A stretch of DNA of 58,213 nt from an uncultured Pelagibacteraceae bacterium (lineage in GTDB: Bacteria; Pseudomonadota; Alphaproteobacteria; Pelagibacterales; Pelagibacteraceae), in NCBI GenBank assembly GCA_902633125.1, contig CACPEZ010000005.1:1-58213 (forward strand), in the 5' to 3' direction. Shown in pieces: positions 9,233 to 17,787 of the stretch. A program made the position numbers and the translations under genes. The stretch's first letter is position 1. Each line of letters begins with the position of its first letter. The notes under the pieces were generated by a model, which was not told the DNA's origin, did no database searches, and was given only the letters and a program-made list of their open reading frames with translations.

Positions 9233-10512
9233 TGCTTAGCTAATTTGTAGGCAAAGTTTTTACCAAGGTTATTTTTTAATTCATTATTAAATCTTGAACC
9301 CTCAGCACCGTCAATAATTCTATGATCGTAAGAGAGAGATAAAGGCAACATTGTTCTAGGTTTAAATTGTCCATCAATGTAAACAGGTTTAATATAAGTC
9401 CTTCCAATTCCTAAAATAGCAACCTCAGGATAATTTATTATAGGAGTAAAATAAGTTCCTCCAATGCCACCTAGGCTTGTTATAGTTATGGATCCTCCAT
9501 AAAACTCTTTCTTATCTATCTTCAAATTTCGGCAATCATCACTAACTTTTTTTAGATCCTTGCTTATTTGATCTATATTCTTTTGATTAGCATTTCTTAT
9601 TTTTGGCACCATTAAACCATTGGGAGTATCAACTGCAATTCCTACATGGAAGTATTTTTTTAATGTTATTTTTCCATTTTCAATATTGTCAATAGAACTA
9701 TTAAATCTTGGAAAAACTTTCAAAGCTTCTACAACTGCCTTTATAATAAATGCCAATGGAGTAATTTTCTTTTTTTCTCCAGTAAAAGTATCAGTCAAAT
9801 TTTGTCTAAATTCTTCTAACTCAGTGATATCTGCTTCATCACAACTAGTAACATGCGGTATTGTTTGCCAAGAATTTGATAAATGTGGAGCAGCAATTCT
9901 TTTAATTCTTGGTATATCTTGAATTTCTACATCTCCAAAATCAGCGTGATCATATTCTGAGGGCTTTATAGATGGAGCCTTCTTTTCTTCTTGAGGTTTA
10001 TTAAAATTAGAAGATACGAATTTTTTTATATCCTCCTCTATAATTCTTCCTGATCTTTGTGATCCAGTAATATTATTAATGTCAACACCAAGTTCTCTTG
10101 CAAATTTTCTAGTTTTTGGACTAGCAAGTGCTTTGCTTGATTTGAATACACTAACTCTATTATTTTTTAATATTTCTTTTGGTTTTGAAATTACTTTTTC
10201 GTGTGGTTTTTGTATAATAGTTTCTTCTTTAATCTCTTTGACCTCTTCTTCAATTTGCTCATCTGGTTTTTCTTCTTCTGAACCAATTATTAGTATTGAT
10301 GAACCCTCTGAAACCTTATCACCAACTTTTAAATTAACTTTTTTAACACTACCTGAGTATGGGCTTGGGATTTCAACACTTGATTTATCGCTTTCTATTG
10401 TAATTATCGGATCATCTTTATTAATATTTGATCCTGCCTCTATTAATACCTCAATTACTTCAACATCTTTAAAATCACCAATGTTTGGAACTAATACTTC
10501 TTTCTCGCTCAT
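9229..10512 (-). CDS. aceF: Pyruvate dehydrogenase E2, dihydrolipoamide acetyltransferase
   Basis: The 427-residue protein moves acetyl groups from E1 to CoA within the pyruvate dehydrogenase complex. One lipoyl domain (residues 1-80) has its lipoylated Lys at position 43 in ESDKSSVEIPS. A charged linker follows, then the peripheral subunit-binding domain (ASPKTRKFARELGVDI, about 130-165). The acyltransferase core ends with the HxxxDG active site (YDHRIIDGAEG, about 395). There is one lipoyl domain, where E. coli AceF has three. It overlaps the E1 stop by one base. Context and the homodimeric-type E1 point to pyruvate rather than branched-chain acids. Confidence 0.93.
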   Translation of the reverse strand: MSEKEVLVPNIGDFKDVEVIEVLIEAGSNINKDDPIITIESDKSSVEIPSPYSGSVKKVNLKVGDKVSEGSSILIIGSEEEKPDEQIEEEVKEIKEETIIQKPHEKVISKPKEILKNNRVSVFKSSKALASPKTRKFARELGVDINNITGSQRSGRIIEEDIKKFVSSNFNKPQEEKKAPSIKPSEYDHADFGDVEIQDIPRIKRIAAPHLSNSWQTIPHVTSCDEADITELEEFRQNLTDTFTGEKKKITPLAFIIKAVVEALKVFPRFNSSIDNIENGKITLKKYFHVGIAVDTPNGLMVPKIRNANQKNIDQISKDLKKVSDDCRNLKIDKKEFYGGSITITSLGGIGGTYFTPIINYPEVAILGIGRTYIKPVYIDGQFKPRTMLPLSLSYDHRIIDGAEGSRFNNELKNNLGKNFAYKLAKQ

Positions 10513-13500
10513 TATAATTTTGTGGGCATAGGCTTATCTTTATCAATTTTATATTTTTTAATTGCATCTACTGCATGTTTAGAAGCAATTAATTGTTCAT
10601 TAGATAAAATACTTAAGCCATATGCAACTATATGCTCTTTATCAACTTCAAAAAATTTTCTTAGATTTTTTCTTGTATCACTTCTACCAAATCCATCTGT
10701 GCCCAATGAATAAAAACTTTTATTTATGTAAGGTCTAATTTGGTCAGAATTCATTCTCATATAGTCTGAAGCTGCTAAAATAGGACCTTCGGTTTTTCCA
10801 AGGCATTTTTCAACGTAAGAGATTTTTTTCTCTCCTCCTGGATTAAGCAAATTATACCTTTCTGTTTCAAGTCCGTCTCTTCTTAATTCATTAAAACTGG
10901 TAACACTCCATACTTCACTATCAACTTGATATTCATTTTGTAAAATTTCTGCTGCTTCAATCATCTCTCTTAAAATTGTTCCTGAACCCAATAATTGAAT
11001 CTTATTTTTTTTATTCTTGCTGAAATCTTTTATTTTATACATCCCTTTTAATATGCCTTCTTCACAATCTTTGGGCATCTCTGGATGAGAATAATTTTCA
11101 TTCATTGTTGTAATGTAGTAAAAAATATTTTCATGTTTTTCATGCATTCTTCTTAAACCTTCTTTAAAAATTGTAGCTAATTCATAATGAAAGGTTGGAT
11201 CATAAGAAACACAATTTGGAATTGTTGATGCTAATAAATGACTGTGACCATCTTGGTGTTGAAGACCCTCTCCAGCCAAAGTTGTTCTTCCAGCTGTAGC
11301 TCCAATTAGAAATCCTCTTGTTTGACTATCTCCAGCCGCCCAAGCAAAATCGCCAGTTCTTTGAAAACCAAACATAGAATAAAAAAGATAAATTGGTATC
11401 ATTTCTATATCATGATTTGAATACGATGTTCCTGCAGCTATCCATGAAGCCATGGATCCAGCCTCATTTATTCCTTCCTCTAAAACTTGACCACTTTTCT
11501 CTTCCTTATAAGAGCTTAATTGAGCTGAGTCCTCTGGCTCATATTTTTGACCTTCATGCGCATATATACCTATTTTTTGGAAAAAACCTTCCATACCAAA
11601 TGTTCTTGCTTCATCAGGGATTATTGGAACAAGTCTTGGAGCAACATTTTTATCTCTTAGCAAATTCGTCAACATCCTAACAAGTGCCATAGTAGTTGAC
11701 ATTTCTTTTTCACCGGTTGATTTTTTCATAAAGTCAAAAATATCATTACTTGGTGTTTTGATTGGTTTCGAAAAAGACGATCTCTCAGGAATATATCCTC
11801 CTAAAGCCAATCTTCTTTTTTTTAAGTATTTTATTTCCTCTGAATTTTCATCAGGTCTAAAGTATTCTATATTTTTGACTTGTTCATCTGTTAATGGAAC
11901 ATCAAATCTATCTCTATAATATAGCAAATCATCTACACCTAATTTTTTTTGCTGATGGGTTGTATTTATACTTTCACCAGATTTTCCCATACCGTATCCT
12001 TTAATTGTTTTAGCTAATATGACTGTTGGTCTGTCTTTTGTGTTAATAGCTTTATGATAAGCAGCATAAACTTTATGCGGGTCGTGACCGCCTCTATTTA
12101 ATTTCCAAATATCGCTATCCGTATAACTTGCAACTAGATTTTTAAGTTCAGGGTATTTCCCAAAGAAGTTATCTCTAACATATAAACCGCCTTTTGCTTT
12201 AAAGGCTTGGTATTCTCCATCAACTGCTTCGTTCATTCTTTTTACAAGTAAACCTGATTTATCATTTGCGATTAAAGGATCCCAATATGATCCCCAAATG
12301 ACTTTTATTACATTCCATCCAGCTCCTCTAAAAATTCCTTCTAATTCTTGAATAATTTTACCATTGCCTCTTACTGGACCATCTAATCTTTGTAGGTTGC
12401 AGTTCACAACATAAATCAAGTTATCTAACTTTTCTCTTGCTGCTAAACCAATAGATCCTAGAGCTTCTGGCTCGTCTATTTCACCATCTCCTAAGAAAGA
12501 CCAAACTTTTCTACTCTCATCTTTTATTAATTTTCTATTAATAAGATATTTCATAAATCTTGCCTGATAGGTTGCCATCATTGGTCCAAGACCCATGGAA
12601 ACAGTTGGAAACTGCCAAAACTTAGGCATCAGCCAAGGATGAGGATAAGATGACAAACCTCCTGGGTAAACTTCCTGTCTGAATCTATCTAATTGCTTCT
12701 CGTCAAGTCTTCCTTCCAAATAAGCTCTAGCGTAAATACCTGGCGCTGAATGTCCTTGGAAATAAATTAAATCTCCACCAAATTTATTGCTTTTAGCTCT
12801 CCAAAAATGATTCATTCCTATATCATAAAGAGTTGCTGCTGAAGCAAATGTCCCAATGTGACCTCCTAATGAAGGATCTCTCATGTTTGCTCTGACAACC
12901 ATCACTGCTGAATTCCATCGAATTAGTGCTCTAATTTTTCTTTCGATATTTTGATCGCCTGGAGATTTTATCTCTTCATCTGCTGGTATAGTGTTTATGT
13001 ATGGTGTATTTTGGGTGTAGGGTATATTTGATCCCTCTTTATATGCCTGATCAATTAATTGTTTAATTAAAAAATGAGCTCTCTCAGGTCCTTCGGAATG
13101 TACTACAGCAGACAAAGATTCTAACCATTCTTTTGTCTCTTGAGGATCAATATCATTATTATTTTGAACTATTTCTAATCTTTCATTATGTTCTTCTACT
13201 TCTGTATTTTCTAATTTGATCTCTTTATGTGCACTCGTATCTAATTCAGAATTATTATACCCATTTGAATTTTCCGCTTCGGCAATTATTTTTTCCGTTG
13301 CAGGCGGTATCTTTTCAATAGTTTCTTGTTTTTGGTTAGTTCCATCCTCAGAGGATAATGTTAGTATCAAATCTCCTTTAGAAACCTTATCACCAATCTT
13401 TATGTTAATACTATCTACAACACCCTCAAAAGCAGATGGTACTTCAACACTTGATTTATCACTTTCTAAAGTTATTACAGGGTCATTTTTAGAGATTTTA

Positions 13501-13580
13501 TCTCCTTCTTTTACAAGAATTTCTATGATTTCTACTTCTTCAAAATCTCCAATATCTGGAACTAGTAATTTTTCACTCAT
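10512..13580 (-). CDS. aceE: Lipoyl-domain-fused pyruvate dehydrogenase E1 (homodimeric type)
   Basis: The 1022-residue protein decarboxylates pyruvate with ThDP. From about residue 142 it matches AceE-type E1 end to end (DIDPQETKEWLES start, and ThDP motif GDGEIDEPEA ending in NCNLQRLDGP). The first 142 residues are extra: a complete lipoyl domain (1-78, lipoyl Lys42 in LESDKSSVEVPSA) and an acidic Pro/Glu linker. This N-terminal domain closely resembles that of the adjacent E2, suggesting duplication. E. coli AceE is about 887 residues and has no lipoyl domain. The frame is continuous with no alternative start needed. No E3 (lpd) gene lies nearby. Confidence 0.94.
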   Translation of the reverse strand: MSEKLLVPDIGDFEEVEIIEILVKEGDKISKNDPVITLESDKSSVEVPSAFEGVVDSINIKIGDKVSKGDLILTLSSEDGTNQKQETIEKIPPATEKIIAEAENSNGYNNSELDTSAHKEIKLENTEVEEHNERLEIVQNNNDIDPQETKEWLESLSAVVHSEGPERAHFLIKQLIDQAYKEGSNIPYTQNTPYINTIPADEEIKSPGDQNIERKIRALIRWNSAVMVVRANMRDPSLGGHIGTFASAATLYDIGMNHFWRAKSNKFGGDLIYFQGHSAPGIYARAYLEGRLDEKQLDRFRQEVYPGGLSSYPHPWLMPKFWQFPTVSMGLGPMMATYQARFMKYLINRKLIKDESRKVWSFLGDGEIDEPEALGSIGLAAREKLDNLIYVVNCNLQRLDGPVRGNGKIIQELEGIFRGAGWNVIKVIWGSYWDPLIANDKSGLLVKRMNEAVDGEYQAFKAKGGLYVRDNFFGKYPELKNLVASYTDSDIWKLNRGGHDPHKVYAAYHKAINTKDRPTVILAKTIKGYGMGKSGESINTTHQQKKLGVDDLLYYRDRFDVPLTDEQVKNIEYFRPDENSEEIKYLKKRRLALGGYIPERSSFSKPIKTPSNDIFDFMKKSTGEKEMSTTMALVRMLTNLLRDKNVAPRLVPIIPDEARTFGMEGFFQKIGIYAHEGQKYEPEDSAQLSSYKEEKSGQVLEEGINEAGSMASWIAAGTSYSNHDIEMIPIYLFYSMFGFQRTGDFAWAAGDSQTRGFLIGATAGRTTLAGEGLQHQDGHSHLLASTIPNCVSYDPTFHYELATIFKEGLRRMHEKHENIFYYITTMNENYSHPEMPKDCEEGILKGMYKIKDFSKNKKNKIQLLGSGTILREMIEAAEILQNEYQVDSEVWSVTSFNELRRDGLETERYNLLNPGGEKKISYVEKCLGKTEGPILAASDYMRMNSDQIRPYINKSFYSLGTDGFGRSDTRKNLRKFFEVDKEHIVAYGLSILSNEQLIASKHAVDAIKKYKIDKDKPMPTKL

Positions 13581-13691
13581 TTCGCTATTTGTATATATAT
13601 ATATTATTTACTTTTAATAGATGTATATTTTTGACCATTATTAAAATTTAGTAAAATTAATAATAAATGTTAAAAGAATAGATTAAATTTA

Positions 13692-13768
13692 GCGCCTGTA
13701 GCTCAATTGGATAGAGCGCTTGGCTACGGACCAGGAGGTTCTGGGTTCGACTCCTAGCAGGCGCACCA
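13692..13768 (+). tRNA. tRNA-Arg (anticodon ACG)
   Basis: A full cloverleaf can be folded. Acceptor arms GCGCCTG and CAGGCGC pair. The anticodon stem CTTGG/CCAGG encloses loop CTACGGA, giving anticodon ACG. The T-arm contains GGTTCTGGGTTCGACTCC. Discriminator A and an encoded CCA follow (13766-13768). The wobble A34 is normally deaminated to inosine by TadA. A small ORF starts 13 nt downstream on the same strand. Confidence 0.97.
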
Positions 13769-13781
13769 AAAAGAAGGAAAA

Positions 13782-13865
13782 ATGAAAATATCTTTGCAAA
13801 AATCTGTAATTTATTTTTTTGTAATAGTGTTAATAATATTATTTTTAATAACTTTAATAATTTAA
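13782..13865 (+). CDS. Putative 27-residue single-helix membrane peptide
   Basis: ATG at 13782 is preceded by AAGAAGGAAAA, a good Shine-Dalgarno sequence in a genome where many genes lack one. The product is MKISLQKSVIYFFVIV followed by LIILFLITLII. It has two Lys at the N-terminus and then about 19 hydrophobic residues, with no catalytic features. Its TAA shares one base with the ATG of the downstream thioesterase (TAATG), as in translational coupling. It could be a genuine microprotein or a leader that lets ribosomes reach the thioesterase start. I do not recognise a family. Confidence 0.5.
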   Translation: MKISLQKSVIYFFVIVLIILFLITLII

Positions 13866-14284
13866 TGAAAAAATTTAAACAAATTAGCGTTAAAAAAGGT
13901 TTCATGAGACACAATGGTGGTTTGCTACTAAGAGATATCTCAAAAACAAAATATGAATTTAAAACTAAAATAAAAAAAAACCATCTTAACAGAGCTGGTA
14001 TAACTCATGGTGGGTATATAGCATCGATCATAGACACCGGGTGTGGATCTGGAGCCCATAGAATTTCGGGTAATCAGCCTTGTGTAACAATAACACTTAA
14101 TATTAACTTTATCGGACCTTCAACTATTGGTGATGAAATTTTTGGATATGTAAAAATTAAAAAAAAAACAAAAAGCATGGTTTTTTTAGAGTGCTATTTA
14201 GAATGTAAAGGTAAAATAATTGCATCTGCTACAGGTATTTGGAAAATACTTCAACGTAAGTTACCCCATGCAGGTCTAAGCTAA
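13865..14284 (+). CDS. PaaI-like hotdog-fold acyl-CoA thioesterase
   Basis: The 139-residue protein has the hotdog signature HLNRAGITHGGYIASIIDTG (about residues 38-57), in which the HGG segment and following helix carry the catalytic acid. A second beta-hairpin contains LNINFIGPS and ends FLECYLECKGKIIASATG. Family members hydrolyse acyl- or aryl-CoA esters in the cytoplasm. The acyl group is unknown. It is coupled by TAATG to the 27-residue ORF and converges on the TRAP permease gene with a 4-nt stop-codon overlap (CTAA). Confidence 0.82.
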   Translation: MKKFKQISVKKGFMRHNGGLLLRDISKTKYEFKTKIKKNHLNRAGITHGGYIASIIDTGCGSGAHRISGNQPCVTITLNINFIGPSTIGDEIFGYVKIKKKTKSMVFLECYLECKGKIIASATGIWKILQRKLPHAGLS

Positions 14285-16602
14285 ATTCTTCTTCTTATAT
14301 TTAAATAACCAAAGATTGATAAAAGAATAAGAGCGATAGGATAAATTATTTCTTTTTTTGGTCTATTCTGATTTTCAATTTTAAATTCATTAATAATATC
14401 TCCCATATCTAAACCAGATTTTTTTGCAATTCCATTCCATTTTAAAGTATCAATTAAGGTTTTATTGTCTTCTACAACTAAGCTCATTCCATAATCATCT
14501 AAACTGAAATTTTCATCAAAACTATTTTTTTCAATTACAAATAATTTATATCTTTCGCCGTACTCTGTAAGTCTAGTAATTTTAATTCTTATCTCTTTAT
14601 TATAATCAAACTTTTTTTTGTTTATTTCTTCAATACTTAAATAGTTATATTTTGGGTAAAATTTATTTAGAATAAATTCTGGAGATAATAATGATATTGA
14701 AATTATTAAAAAAATAATAATCTCATACCATCTCAATTTATTTATAAACCATCCTTGAGTAGCAGAAGTAAATACTAAAATCCCAATCAATGAGGTTGCT
14801 ATGACCATTAAGCCATGCCATATGCTTTCAATACCAATTAATAATAACTCACTGTTAAATAAGAATACAATAGGAAGTATTCCAGTTCTCAAACTATACC
14901 AAAATGCCTGAGCTCCTGTTCTTAATGGGTCTCCACCAGAAATAGCAGCAGCTGCGTAAGATGCTAAGCCAACTGGAGGTGTTACGTCTGCCATTAGGCC
15001 AAAATAGAACACGAATAAATGAACCGCAATTAAAGGAAAAATAAATCCTGATGCATTTCCAACATCCACAAGAACAGTTGCCATTAGAGATGCTACAACA
15101 ACGTAGTTTGCAGTAGTTGGTAAACCCATACCCAATAGTAAACACAAAATAATAGTCAAAAATAAAAGAATAATAACATTATCTTTTGCAATCGACTCGA
15201 TTACAATTATTAAATTAGTGCTCAAACCTGTAGATCCAACTGCACCAACTATAATACCTGCTGTTGCAATTGCTATTCCAACACTAACCATATTCAAAGC
15301 ACCCTTTTCAAAACCAACAACAGTTTGGTTGTACCAATAAATTAAAGCATTCTTAAAGTTCTTTTCTTTAAAAATTTTATTTAAAAGATTGACTATAATT
15401 AATGTTATTGTTGCAAAAAAAATAGAGTAAGAAGCTGTAAGCCTCATATAAACTAGTAGATATATAAGAACAAATATTGGAACTAAAAAATGTATTCCTT
15501 CAAAAAATGTTTTTTTCAATTTTGGAATATCATTTTCATCCATACCTTTTAAATTTAATTTAAGCGCTTCAAGATGAGATATATAAAATAGCGCAATGTA
15601 AGAAATTATAGCTGGTAAAAAAGCATGTTTGACAACTTCAAAATATGTGACACCGATAAAACTTGCCATCACAAAAGCTGCTGCTCCCATAACAGGAGGC
15701 ATTATTTGACCATTAACTGACGAAGATACTTCGATTGCACCCGCTTTTTCTTTTGAAAAACCTGTCTTTTTCATAATTGGAATTGTAAATGTTCCAGTTG
15801 TAACTGTATTAGCAATTGATGATCCTGAGATTAATCCTGTCATACCAGATCCAAGAATAGCTGCCTTGGCAGGACCACCTCGCATTTTTCCAACCAACGC
15901 AAAAGCTAAATCTAAAAAATATTTACCTCCTCCAGCAGTCTCTAGAAGTGCTCCAAAAAGTACAAAGAGAAAAATGAAATCAACAGAGACACCTATTGGA
16001 ATTCCAAAAATTGCTTCTTGATCAAACCATTGAAAACCAATTAACCTTTTTAATGATAATCCACCATGTGAAATTATATCTGGTGCATATTGACCAAAAT
16101 AAGAAAATAACAAAAAACAAACTGCAATAACGACTAATGGGATACCTATTACTCTGCGTGTAGCCTCTAGAAGAATTAATATTCCAATTATTCCCAGTAT
16201 TAATTCAATTGGAAGAGTAAAATTATCGGAAAGATTTATTTTAAGTAATATTCCACCCCTATCTACTAATTGATCATAAAAAAAATAAATATATAAACAA
16301 CAAGCAGCACCTGTTATTGCAATTAATATATCTACAAAATTTACTTTTTTACCCCGTGCATATGGAAATATTAAAAAAGCTAACAAAAGTGCAAAACCAA
16401 GGTGAATTGCTCTAGCAGGCAAACCTTTAAACATTCCAAAATTAAGCCAAAATGGAAATGGAGAAGCATACCAAAGCTGAAATAAAGACCAGGTTATTGC
16501 AATAACTGCAACTAACTTTAAATGAAATCCTGATAGGTTTCTTGTAGGAGAAAGATCTTCTTTAATCTTATTTTCAATTTTTTTTTCTATGTCTGCTGAC
16601 AT
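14281..16602 (-). CDS. TRAP transporter fused permease, TAXI type (DctQ-DctM fusion)
   Basis: The 773-residue protein combines the small and large TRAP membrane subunits. About four N-terminal helices (residues 25-130) are DctQ-like. A DctM-like region follows (about 130-620), including the conserved SGMTGLISGSSIANTVTTG and GLPTTANYVVVA segments. The C-terminal 130 residues hold a soluble domain typical of this fused family, a short PDZ-like stretch (WNGIAKKSGLDMGDIINEF), a final helix and a cationic tail. It is driven by an ion gradient, probably sodium. Its partner receptor is the next gene upstream, and a strong terminator hairpin lies between them. Confidence 0.92.
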   Translation of the reverse strand: MSADIEKKIENKIKEDLSPTRNLSGFHLKLVAVIAITWSLFQLWYASPFPFWLNFGMFKGLPARAIHLGFALLLAFLIFPYARGKKVNFVDILIAITGAACCLYIYFFYDQLVDRGGILLKINLSDNFTLPIELILGIIGILILLEATRRVIGIPLVVIAVCFLLFSYFGQYAPDIISHGGLSLKRLIGFQWFDQEAIFGIPIGVSVDFIFLFVLFGALLETAGGGKYFLDLAFALVGKMRGGPAKAAILGSGMTGLISGSSIANTVTTGTFTIPIMKKTGFSKEKAGAIEVSSSVNGQIMPPVMGAAAFVMASFIGVTYFEVVKHAFLPAIISYIALFYISHLEALKLNLKGMDENDIPKLKKTFFEGIHFLVPIFVLIYLLVYMRLTASYSIFFATITLIIVNLLNKIFKEKNFKNALIYWYNQTVVGFEKGALNMVSVGIAIATAGIIVGAVGSTGLSTNLIIVIESIAKDNVIILLFLTIILCLLLGMGLPTTANYVVVASLMATVLVDVGNASGFIFPLIAVHLFVFYFGLMADVTPPVGLASYAAAAISGGDPLRTGAQAFWYSLRTGILPIVFLFNSELLLIGIESIWHGLMVIATSLIGILVFTSATQGWFINKLRWYEIIIFLIISISLLSPEFILNKFYPKYNYLSIEEINKKKFDYNKEIRIKITRLTEYGERYKLFVIEKNSFDENFSLDDYGMSLVVEDNKTLIDTLKWNGIAKKSGLDMGDIINEFKIENQNRPKKEIIYPIALILLSIFGYLNIRRRI

Positions 16603-16624
16603 TCAGCTTAATATATAAAAAAAA

Positions 16625-16648
16625 AGGCCCAATAGATATATTGGGCCT
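16625..16648 (-). terminator. Intrinsic terminator/attenuator between TAXI receptor and TRAP permease
   Basis: A perfect 10-bp stem AGGCCCAATA/TATTGGGCCT with a 4-nt loop is followed on the minus strand by a run of T (from the A-run 16617-16625). It lies 23 bp after the receptor stop and 22 bp before the permease ATG. It should end most receptor transcripts and let only some read into the permease. Confidence 0.8.
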
Positions 16649-16671
16649 CAATTTTTTTTATATAGATTTAA

Positions 16672-17679
16672 TTACATTAAACCAGCTTCTTTGTAGTATT
16701 TAACAGCTCCAGGATGAAGTGGTGCTGATAAACCATCAGCTATCATATTTTTTTTCTCTAAAGGAGCAAAAGCTGGATGTTGTTTTCTAAAATCATCAAA
16801 ATTTTCAAAAACAGCTTTTGTAACTTGGTAAACTAAATCTTCAGATACATCCACACTTGTTACTACAGTAGCTTTAACACCGAATGTAGTTACATCTTTT
16901 TTCTGTTTAGTATAAGTACCTTTCGGAATTGTTGCAGATGCATAATAGTCAGCTCCACTTATAATTCCATCAATTACGTCTCCTGTTAAATTGATAGGCA
17001 TAGCTTTAGCTGCACATGTTGCAGCTTGTTCCATTGCTCCATTTGGAAAACCTACTGAATATCCAAACGCATCAATTTTACCATCACATAGAGCTTTTAC
17101 TTGCTCTGAAGATGTCAGCTCAGTAACTGATTTAAAGAAACTGTTATCAACTCCCATAGCTTTCATTAATTCTTCCATTGTTCCTCTTTGACCAGAACCT
17201 GGATTTCCAATGTTCACTACTTTTCCTTTAAGACCCATAAAATCTTTTACTTTTGCTTTTTTTCTAGCCCAGATTTGAAATGGCTCGTTATGTACTGAGA
17301 AAACAGCTCTTAAATTTTTGAATTGTTTCCCTTCCCATTTGCTTGATCCATTGTAAGCATGATATTGCCAGTCAGATTGTGCTACACCAAATTGAAACTC
17401 GCCATCTTTTATTTGACCGATGTTATAATTTGATCCTCCAGTAGAAGGAGCGGTACATCTGTATGCTTTATCTTTCATACCTTTTTTTCTACCATGCTCA
17501 GCACTAATCGCTGACTTGTGTAACATTTTACAAATGGCATTTCCTGTCTGAAAGTAAACTCCAGTTGGTCCACCTGTGCCTATTGTAAAAAACTCTGCTG
17601 ATTTTGCTATTGATCCAAATGAAAATATAGCAGTAAAAATAATCAGAGAGCTTGATATTGTTGATAATATTTTTTTCAT
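16672..17679 (-). CDS. TAXI-family TRAP transporter solute-binding protein
   Basis: The 335-residue periplasmic receptor begins with a signal peptide (MKKILSTISS..., hydrophobic core, cleavage probably after AKSA near residue 28). The mature start FFTIGTGGPTGVYFQTGNA is the typical TAXI opening. NIGNPGSGQRGTMEELM near residue 155 is another family hallmark. TAXI receptors bind glutamate, 2-oxoglutarate or other small carboxylates; the ligand here is not certain. A strong purine-rich site (AAGAGAGGG) lies just before the ATG, suggesting high expression. The permease is the next gene downstream. Confidence 0.93.
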   Translation of the reverse strand: MKKILSTISSSLIIFTAIFSFGSIAKSAEFFTIGTGGPTGVYFQTGNAICKMLHKSAISAEHGRKKGMKDKAYRCTAPSTGGSNYNIGQIKDGEFQFGVAQSDWQYHAYNGSSKWEGKQFKNLRAVFSVHNEPFQIWARKKAKVKDFMGLKGKVVNIGNPGSGQRGTMEELMKAMGVDNSFFKSVTELTSSEQVKALCDGKIDAFGYSVGFPNGAMEQAATCAAKAMPINLTGDVIDGIISGADYYASATIPKGTYTKQKKDVTTFGVKATVVTSVDVSEDLVYQVTKAVFENFDDFRKQHPAFAPLEKKNMIADGLSAPLHPGAVKYYKEAGLM

Positions 17680-17787
17680 ATACCCTCTCTTAAGTTTTAA
17701 AGTTAAATCTAACTATTTATTGCTTCTAGTGTCTAGTAAATTCATTAAATATAAGTGTTGCTAATTAAGGAATTTTTTAACTGGTTA

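Noticed and set aside
13657..13914. 85-codon minus-strand frame across tRNA-Arg
   Set aside because: It is an antisense frame over a tRNA and the thioesterase start, with no family resemblance.
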